Source: Hesseltinella vesiculosa
Taxonomy: Eukaryota > Mucoromycota > Mucoromycetes > Mucorales > Cunninghamellaceae
Direction of reading: 5' to 3'
Assembly: GCA_002104935.1 (NCBI GenBank)
Contig: MCGT01000003.1
Coordinates: forward strand, 1 to 64,000
Length of the DNA: 64,000 nucleotides
In this document: in pieces, positions 56,266 to 64,000 of the stretch
Numbering within the stretch: the first letter of the stretch is position 1
Layout: each line of letters begins with the position of its first letter
The notes under the pieces: generated by a model
Told to the model about the DNA's origin: nothing
The model's database searches: none
Seen by the model: only the letters and a program-made list of their open reading frames with translations
Program-made: the position numbers and the translations under genes

Positions 56266-59200
56266 TTACTTATCAAAATTTAGTTTCGCTTGGAGTTCTG
56301 GAGGCAGCCAAGCATGGATGTGGTTCAACGTTGCTTGTAGCTAATAATAATAATAAAGGAAAATCAGGTAAATAGTTCGACGTACCTCTTTCTTCTTACC
56401 TGGTCCTTCAACTGGCTTCTGTATTTCCTCTCATTGAAGTCAGTCCCAGCCTCTAAAGTTTGGATATCATCCCAGGCTGCTATCAAGGCTTTATAGACAG
56501 GCTCCCATTGATCGCCAAATTGAGCAACATCAGTTGGAGACGCTAGCGCAAGACAGGCATTGATACGAACCTTATAATTAGCGCACTTTGTCATGCAGTG
56601 AAGGAGGGTTTGATAAAAAATCGGTGTCCATGGATATTGCTTGACATTCGTATTCTTCTTGACGTAGCCTATGGGTATGGCTGCGTTTTTCAAAGTGTTG
56701 CTCGCTGCATGGCACGCATTCCACCGTGCCTGAAAATGGTCGTAAGCAATTTTTTCGTGATCGAATTAACTTTTTTCTGCGCTAACCTTGAGAGAACCGG
56801 TTTCCATGTTTTTGACTATGGCCAGTATAACCGACTGAACCACATCTAAACTTTCCCGACGCTCAAAATACGACAAAGGCGCGATACGAAGTATACCACC
56901 AAGTGATCTAACTGCATTTGGTCTCAGCTTAAATTTAAATATTAGCCATTGTTTGCGTGTGTGTTCGTGAATGTACTTTGTCATTGTCCATTGCAGCATG
57001 GCTTGCAATTTCAAGCATTCGATTCCAGTCCTTGAAGGTGATCCATTCAGGCAGATTAAAATCCTCAGTAGTCTGACTGTAAACGATAGTGACATCCAAT
57101 GAGCTGAATGACCAACCTCCTTCACTTCAAAGGATCTTTTTTTTACCTGGTGATTATCAAAGAATCACTCAAATTTCCCTGAGCCCAGCTGACTCGTAAT
57201 CGCACAAGCAATGACGGGTCACTCATTCCATTTAAAACAACGGTGGTCACGTCGGAGACGAAGCATTCATCTTCACGAAGAGTTGGGAATAGTATAAACA
57301 CACCAATAGCTCTACAAGCAGCTGCTCGTACAGCAGCATCTGGATCTTCAGTCAGTGGCATCAATAGGGCAATTGAAAGTCTCTGGTAGCGCATCTAGTT
57401 ATTGTGAATGGAACACGGCCGTGTCAGATCACGTCTTCCGATGCCCTTAGTTCTTTCGTTACCGGAAGCTGCTCGAATATCGATGATGAAATCGCCGCAA
57501 GACAATCACAGGTCGCCACCTTAACCTTCGGTGACGGGTCTAGTGATGACTGCTGTATGTGCTTTTCAAGGTTGGACTGCCACCAGGATATACACGTTGT
57601 CTACCAGTAACAGAAGTGACATATCAATGCCATTGGATACAATCGCTAGGCTGTCCTTATATTACCATTTTGTTCGTATCTAGTGAGCTTTGATTACACA
57701 TAGCTGCAAATGCACTGGCATAACTTTCGATAAAGTACATCGATGCACGTCGTATTTGCTCGTCTTCATCCAAAATAGCTTCATCTACGCATGCTTCCAG
57801 CTGTTCCCAAGAGCCGCTAAACCATGGTCAATGTTAAAAAAAAAAGATAAAGTAGGATATGGCTTACTAAAATAGACTTTTAAAATGGCATTTAGCACAT
57901 ATAGATAGCATAGACCAGGCATCCTGCTGCAACAGATTTTCAACGTGTTTGTCTTGTACTACTGAGATGAGGAACGCCATCAAAGTCCCATTACTTTCGT
58001 TTCCTCTGACCAAGAGTACTTCCATTTCGTCAGACGTGACAGCTGCCATTGCAGAGAGCGTTTGAATAATGCAAGACAACGTTGAAGCCGATTTAGCAAA
58101 GCGTTTCAGGAGATCCATTAATTTCTGGTAAAAGCGAGAGAGGTATCCTGTGGCCAATCGGTCGTATGAGACATTGGAGACCAGCTGGGAAACAACCTAG
58201 CTCACAACAACATGAACAGGTGCAAAATCAGCATGCATGATTCTTTTACTTTAACTTACATTCATAATAAGGCATAGGATTTCTGTATCCTGTTCCTTGA
58301 TAAGAGCTTGTTCCAACCCAAGATGCAGGTCACGTAGTATGGACGCCAAATTTTCCGATAGAGAAGTGAATGAGGATTTGATATTCCTTTTTGATGAAAT
58401 AATAAAGTGTAGGAAGTCAATTGTGGACGTCAGGATAAAATCAAAGAGCTAACCTTTCCGATGCAACACTTAGGTACTGTTTAGAGTTATTCAGCATGGC
58501 CATCAGGATGTAGCAAACTGACTTGCGGACGCTTGGTTGTGGATCATACAGTAGAACGGTCATCAAGGAGGGAGGCTGGCGATCTGATTTGAGGCTAGGA
58601 GCTAGTGTTTGGCCATTTGCATTGTTCTTGAAAAAGGAAGAAAAAGTGTCCGGGATGAATCGATGCCAATGAGGGTATAAATAACGAGGGTTTGTCTACG
58701 TAACAAGGGAAAAATCAGAAACTATGGTGACGGTTGGGGTGAGATTGCCTGTATAATACCTTGGCAATTGCTAGCAAACAAAGAAGAGCGTTTGTTCGTA
58801 TTTTTGCTTCATCACGACTATGAAAAAAAAATGAGACCCCACTTAGTGTACCTTTTTGTAAACGTACACGCGACGTAAACTGACAACGCCAGAGTCTGGG
58901 TCCGACAGTTCAGACTCAGAGCTTGATGTGGTATTGGGCATCGTGCGGCCAATCGAGCGTTGATGACAAGCCACTGTGGAGCTGGCCGGAATTCTTTGCC
59001 GGTTCAATAGTCGTTTATGTAGTGATCGCTGGAGTGTCATTGTTATATTAGCTTTATCTAAAAAGCAAAAATAGTTAATGATCAGCCATTGAATCTCTGA
59101 ACGCGTCAAAAAAAGGCGTGTGTGAAAATGACGCTGACCATCCATTGCCAGGGTTTGTAAAACTTGATATGAGTATACGTTAACTTGCGTAAAAATGAAA

Positions 59201-60132
59201 TTATGGACTATAGACAAGATATCAATTTGAGAGCTATCAAACACAGGTCTGTGCTGTAGAAGCACAAATTGCAGGGCACGAAGTGTGCTACTTGCGATCT
59301 ATTGCAGATAAAAAATAATTAAAAATGTGAGGCCGGAGTCGAAAAGAGAGCACCTTTCGGCTGGCAGGGTCTGTCAGATCAAATGACGAAGTAGCAGTAA
59401 GACAGTTGGTAAGATGATCTGCACCGCATAAGCTGGCTATCAATAGGTCGTATATGCTCTTAAAATAGGGTTGAAGTTTTGGTCCAGCCCCTATGCATGC
59501 ATTTCCCAAGCAGTTGATGGCCATCCGACGTATTTCCAGCGGCTTTACGTCACGATCAGAATAGCTTAGTAACATCGGAATTAGTCGCGGGTAATACTAC
59601 AAAGAATATTGAGTAAACCGGCCAGGCTGATTTCCGCTTTACCTTGAGAGTGTTCGTGCTGTTATCGTATAGCAGAGAGCTTAGGGCACGAAGAATGTCA
59701 ACTCGGTGTTCAGCAGACAAATCCACAACTTCCAATCCATTCAATACGTAGTCCATGCATTTTTCGAAGGAGCTGGATCGAAAACTGGAAAGCCGGATCT
59801 GGAAAATCAAAGTAAGACTCGGCGAAAGCTGGAAGAAACACGATTAGCTTACGTATTTGGTACATTGCTTGAATATCAGTTGGCAAAAGGCTGACGAGGC
59901 GACATGATCTATGGGTATGACTGCTGTTCCTTGAACGATCAAATCTATCCGTTGCTGTAAAAGAAAAAAAATTAGAATGCCAAAACTTGAAATTGTGAGT
60001 GAAGGTAACCTGATCCGTTATGTCTTTGGAGTCAGTGTCTTGCTCATTTATCGTTTTTAGCAAAATAACCAATGTGTCTGTTGAAATGGGATCTTTAGTG
60101 AGCTCTTGATGCATCTTACAAAACAAGTCCAT
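56266..60132 (-). CDS. HEAT repeat-containing protein 6-like (HEATR6, DUF4042)
   Basis: A multi-exon minus-strand gene. First exons modelled at 60132-60010, 59954-59853, 59798-59643, 59596-59354 and 59298 to about 58846; later exons include those covering 58820-58760, 58690-58455, 58157-57900, 57394-57170, 56693-56400 and the last one ending TAA at 56266-56268. HEAT-type helical repeats fill the protein; the DUF4042 region is marked by SSSESELSDPDSG, RDEAKIRTNALLCLLAIAK and HWHRFIPDTFSSFF. The end reads LNHIHAWLPPELQAKLNF. The function of HEATR6 is poorly known. The junction near 58845 did not resolve in frame in my model. Starts 86 bp after the thioesterase stop. Confidence 0.78.
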
Positions 60133-60218
60133 TTTTCTGGAACCAACAATGAACAGAAAGAAAGAAGAAAAAGGAGCTCTTATTTATTTTTTTCCCTAGG
60201 AATTATCAGAGCACGACT

Positions 60219-61100
60219 TTATTGGTCACCACGCTTCACGTTCCATACTAAATGAGCTACAGCCACAGTATCAAGTACACGATCTTTGATTACTACCACC
60301 GTGTTCGCCTCGTTTGACTCTTCATTCATGGTGGGCGGGGCGAAGTCCGACGAAGCTGTTAATAAACCACGGGCTTTCTTGCTGAACTGTTCATGCCAAG
60401 AAAAATAAAATAGTCAATTTGGTATTGGACTTGGACTACCCTTTCCTACCTCCATTTTTAAAGATGTTAGGATAGCTCTATCCTTGGCTGCAAGTGTGCT
60501 TAAGAGCGCCAATTCACCAACCGTTTCGGCCAGTGTGGCCAAAGCCGTGGCATGAATGCTTGAAAAAAAAAAAAGTGGAAGTGAATCAACAATCAATTCC
60601 TCGCTGGCTTCTGCCCTTTAATACCTATTAAAAGGGTTGCGATTTTTGTGTCTGTCCTATTTTATGCATGTAGTAAGAAATCTATTCAAGTTTCCGCCCA
60701 ACTTACTCTCATAATCCCAGTACAAAACCCTTTGGAAAATGTCGAAATTCGAATGTCTTCAAGAACAACAAAACAAATAGGGTGGTCAGAGAATTTCATT
60801 ATCACGATCCATGTTACCGATGCTACCAACGTAAGGATTGACACCGCGCAGTAGGAATGCAAATATTTTTGGTCGAAATAGTTTGATCACAGGCTTATTC
60901 AGCTTTTCCCACACATGTAAAGGCTGTTGTGAATCTCGCAACGTCCACACCAAATAAACAATTGATAGCAAAGTCGCCACCATCACGCCCACAATAAAGC
61001 GGGTCAATATTGTCCATTCAAGTGCCAACGCAACGTGAGATAAGTGCAAAGTTGCTTGGAAGTGCTCTGCTAGTGCTTGCCCAAGATCAGATGTTGTCAT
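60219..61100 (-). CDS. DUF4442 / hot-dog thioesterase-like membrane protein
   Basis: Five modelled exons (minus): 61100-60827, 60756-60707, 60656-60625, 60558-60450 and 60386-60219, 210 residues. One N-terminal membrane segment (FIVGVMVATLLSIVYLVW) is followed by the hot-dog fold: RGVNPYVDIRISTFSKGF, then DRHKNRNPFNSIHATALATL restored across two splices, which is the DUF4442 signature (R-N-x-x-x-S-I-H-A), and LAETVGELALLSTL. The family is related to acyl-CoA thioesterases; substrate unknown. The membrane anchor suggests a mitochondrial or ER membrane location. It ends 86 bp before the HEATR6-like start on the same strand. Confidence 0.82.
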
Positions 61101-61212
61101 TGTTGCTTAGCGATCCAGGCAGGCAAACAAGACATAAAATGGAAAGTGCGAAGAGAACAAGCAGGGAAGTCCTTTCTTTTTGAAAACTTCGTTCCACTAT
61201 GGCAAAAAAAGA

Positions 61213-61920
61213 AACTCCGTTACCAATCAGGTCTTGTGTCAAGCGTTGGCTAAAAGCACCGCTTACCGGATAAAAGCATTAAACACTGGCAGTCTTTGAA
61301 ATCTAAGCGACAGGAGAGATTGGAGGGTGTCGGCGCGAGCAAATGGCCAGAGGACGCTGTTTGTGTTGGAAGAAGTGCTGGCCAATGGATACCATGCTAC
61401 AGGCCCCAATCAAATCCCGGTCAAAGATGACCGTACAAGAGCTGCAGCGCAAAAAGTCCATAAACTTTGCTACCATTCGTGACTGAGTTCGTGGTTGGGT
61501 CATGGCACACAGAGCAGTGCTGCATTGAAGAAAACAATGTGTCACCTCGTTGCTGTTGACATGCTTTTTTTTACCTACCTTGCTTGCTTTGAACTCATTT
61601 AGCAAGATGACAGCAAGCTTGCCCTGCCGTTGCTAGCCTCCCAATTGGTTGAAACCCAGGGAAGATGGGCCAGGGAGTTGCTTTTTCAAAGGGGCGACCA
61701 TCTTCCGGCCCTTAAGACAATCACCAAAGAGGATCAATGGAATGCGGTGGTTAAGGTCTTTGTCACGCCCATGATGATGCCATGTGCTTGGTTTCATTTG
61801 CGGCACAGGTCTACAATGGGGAAAAAATCAGCACGCCTAGCGGACCACCTGAAAAATGTGACGACTTTCCTCTTTTCTTCCATTCCAATGATCAGATCAA
61901 TGCGGTCTCCTCACTATCAA
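61213..61920 (-). pseudogene. Decayed Fanzor (eukaryotic TnpB-like) element, copy 2
   Basis: The better preserved copy. Reading the minus strand from 61920, a frame with PLILFGDCLKGRKMVAPLKK is followed by a stop, then NEFKASKV, NSNEVTHCF and FLRCSSCTVIFDRDLIGACS. This order fits the end of TnpB/Fanzor nucleases: a conserved GD step, the T-S-x-x-C region, a zinc ribbon and the last RuvC aspartate in the RD motif. The first zinc-binding Cys pair and the usual N-A-A-R-N after RD are changed, and there is at least one stop, so it is not functional as read. Function would be an RNA-guided DNA nuclease of a transposon. No terminal repeats were identified. Flanking 61101-61212 is the thioesterase promoter. 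Confidence 0.5.
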
Positions 61921-62854
61921 AGGTGAAAAACACGTCCTGGGTCTAGGGTCGCTGGGATGATACAATTTAAAAAAAATGGAATAACAGGTGATGTGTGAAT
62001 GAATACTCCATTTTTTAACGTGCGTAAATCACTCATATATGGATCACGTAGCCATGGTCCATGTAGCGTTGGGTGCCCATGGTTTGCAATGTTGCAATAT
62101 CGAGCAAAAACCAAAAAAGGATGGTAGCCAACTTTGTGTAGGCATGTCCAGCGGCAGTTCAAAATCTGGAGGGTCGCCAGAATGTCACTAGGCGTGAATG
62201 TACCTATTCAACATGAATAAATTTTTGAGCTGGCACATTGATGGATGGCACCGACACGAGGTTTTTCATTAGTGACATTAGCCCAAAACCAAACAGATTG
62301 GTTAAGATTTCATCCTGCGCGCCAATCAACACTGAAGATACTGTGCCATGCCAGATTCCATCATCGATTGGAGGAATCAGGGTTTGGATTTTGGACAGAA
62401 TAAAATATTATAACAGGTAAACCAGTTGGGCGAAGTGCTACCTTGATTCCTAGTTCGCTAAAAAGTAAATCGGAGGGCACACGGAAGCTGTAAAGTCAAA
62501 TTGTGGAATACATGCAGTGATCCGAAATGCTGCCAAGAAAAAAAATAGGAATTTTTCGGAACTTTTTAGATTGGCTCTGAATTTCGCTCTGGAGTTGGTT
62601 TGATTGCACTGAAAGCTGAAATGTGACAGTATAGCAATAACTTGCAGAATACCGAGCCTGGAGAGTTGGAGCTATATTATCACTGATTTTTACAAAATGG
62701 ATTCGCACATGCCTGATTTTTCTTTATCGTACACTGTAATGATTTAGGGGTTCTTCCGATTGGTTCACCCACCAAAGTATTTATTCACAGCTCAAAGAAA
62801 AAAGCAACCACACTTTCACAAAAGCGGAAAACCTATAAAAAAAAAAGTGCAAGT
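61921..62854. other. Intergenic region between the Fanzor-like relic and the last gene
   Basis: No gene seen. 62212-62235 (ATGAATAAATTTTTGAGCTGGC) resembles 25483-25505, and TTTATTCACAGCT near 62780 is the inverse of AGCTGTGAATAAA at 25479-25491, again suggesting a short dispersed repeat. Part of this stretch may be the 5' portion of the relic element. Confidence 0.35.
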
Positions 62855-64000
62855 ATGGAAGCAATTGACAACTATGCCAATGAACATTTAGCAAGATCAT
62901 TAGCCTATTCCATACTTGAATTACGACAGCAGCATCACTTTCCAGCTCTGGTACCACTAGCTTCTGAAGCTCTGAAACAGCGGATTCTTTATTTACATCC
63001 AGTGAGTCACTCCGATCCAGATGAATGGAACAGCATTATCCAATGGCAGGAAGACCAATGCCCAGAACAGATTGAACTGCTCTGGCAGACTTCCCACCGC
63101 AGGCACCAAGCTTTGGGCGATGATGTATACCAGAATCCTGTTTATTTTAAGCGCTTCGATGCCGACACTATGCATGTCGTCATACCTTTTCAGCAACAAG
63201 ACGACAGTGTCTTTTTGGTCATTCTCATATTGGAGCAAGAGCAAACCAAAGCCGAAAATACCCCGCAACAGCAAGAGGAAGAACCTGAACTCAAGTACCA
63301 AAACACAAAACAGATTCCTCTGCAAGAATGGCAGGACATTGAGTCTACCTGGTCTACAACATTAGAAGAAGCAGAACGTAAATATTTGCTGAATATCACC
63401 ACCAAAAAGACCGGTAAACCCCACAAGGTAAAGTACTTGCAAGAGGCAAAACCAGAAAAAAAAAACCTTATTCCTCGTTTTTTTTTTTTTTTTGAACAGC
63501 CTGAAGTCGATGAGGATGCCTCGGCTGAATATTGGGGTGAATGGTCATCGGATGAGGATCAAAGGAATGACTTAGACAAGAACGTAGATTCGAATACTCG
63601 AGGAGAAGACAGCGACTCAGATGACGAATACTATGCACATTGGAGCGAAAACCCTGATACGCTGACTCCTGGGCCAGAAACAACACTTGAACCGTCTAAT
63701 TACATTCCTTCTAGCCTACAGCAAGAGTTAGATGAAGAATATGACCAGTCCTGGAATCCATTATATACCGTTCCCAGTGTGCCCAATCTCATGGATGCCC
63801 ATTCACAAGCTTTGGAAGAATTGACCAACATGCTCCAAGCCAGTTTACCCCCTCCACCTCCTGGTGCCTCTTCGGCAGCCAATACTATGCGACGCCCCCC
63901 TTTTCATGTTATGACCTCTGTCGATCCTAGTTTACCCAAATCCTTACAACACCCTCCACCATTTCTTGATGACGATGTCCAACGTCAACACGTCCCAGGT
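62855..64000 (+). CDS. Acidic protein of unknown function, partial at right edge
   Basis: Exon 1 is 62855-63427, then an intron ending at 63499 (GTAAAG donor, T-rich tract, GAACAG acceptor), and exon 2 runs from 63500 off the window. An N-terminal helical part (SLAYSILELRQQHHFPALVP) is followed by an acidic, Glu/Gln/Asp-rich region and Pro-rich stretches (LPPPPPG). A conserved-looking block is YIPSSLQQELDEEYDQSWNP. No enzyme motif or membrane segment is seen. I do not recognise the family. Confidence 0.7.
   Translation, partial: MEAIDNYANEHLARSLAYSILELRQQHHFPALVPLASEALKQRILYLHPVSHSDPDEWNSIIQWQEDQCPEQIELLWQTSHRRHQALGDDVYQNPVYFKRFDADTMHVVIPFQQQDDSVFLVILILEQEQTKAENTPQQQEEEPELKYQNTKQIPLQEWQDIESTWSTTLEEAERKYLLNITTKKTGKPHKVKYLQEAKPEKKNLIPRFFFFFEQPEVDEDASAEYWGEWSSDEDQRNDLDKNVDSNTRGEDSDSDDEYYAHWSENPDTLTPGPETTLEPSNYIPSSLQQELDEEYDQSWNPLYTVPSVPNLMDAHSQALEELTNMLQASLPPPPPGASSAANTMRRPPFHVMTSVDPSLPKSLQHPPPFLDDDVQRQHVPG

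Overview
This window is fungal nuclear DNA. The best fit is an early-diverging filamentous fungus of the Mucoromycota, probably Mucorales. The reasons are many short GT-AG introns (about 50-80 bp, up to 11 per gene), moderate GC, a class IV-like chitin synthase, a beta-1,3-glucan synthase, fungal mitochondrial proteins (Som1, Isa1, Mit_KHE1) together with animal-like genes that yeasts lack (TMEM94, HEATR6, BRCA2), and relics that resemble Fanzor nucleases. The organism call is an inference. No prokaryotic or organellar segment was seen.

Layout. 1-1.8 kb: the 5' half of a Ty3/gypsy-type LTR retroelement on the minus strand, with an LTR, a tRNA-Ala primer-binding site, gag and the start of pol. 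It sits 7 bp upstream of a tRNA-Ala(AGC) gene (1822-1894). 3.5-7.1 kb: ISA1 and the crosslink-repair nuclease PSO2/SNM1. 7.4-12 kb: a possible small gene, a large mitochondrial PPR protein, and a convergent gene of unknown function. 13.2-20.2 kb: chitin synthase, a coiled-coil protein, a Mit_KHE1 protein and the tiny SOM1. 20.3-34 kb: a TMEM94-type P-type ATPase-like protein, a DUF1399 (GRDP-like) protein and an FKS-type glucan synthase. 36.5-40.8 kb: a self-sufficient P450-reductase fusion with an unusual N-terminal domain. 41.9-53.3 kb: an Sfp1/JAZF1-like zinc-finger factor, a Fanzor-like relic, mitochondrial uL23m, a compact BRCA2, DGAT2 and a bZIP factor. 53.6-61.1 kb: three closely packed minus-strand genes (coiled-coil protein, HEATR6-like, DUF4442 thioesterase). 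61.2-62 kb: a second Fanzor-like relic. A partial acidic protein runs off the right edge.

The genes are mostly unrelated housekeeping functions: cell wall (chitin and glucan synthases), DNA repair (PSO2 and BRCA2), mitochondria (ISA1, PPR, SOM1, KHE1, uL23m) and lipid or oxidative metabolism (DGAT2, thioesterase, P450 fusion). Exon boundaries below were worked out by eye from splice signals, reading frame and recalled family sequence. They are models, not transcript evidence.

The most notable points are the retroelement whose primer-binding site matches the 3' end of the tRNA beside which it is inserted, the three-part P450 fusion, two decayed Fanzor-like copies that share a conserved 3' non-coding block, three GC-AG introns with the same AAG|GCAA donor, and two micro-exons of 13 and 14 nt.
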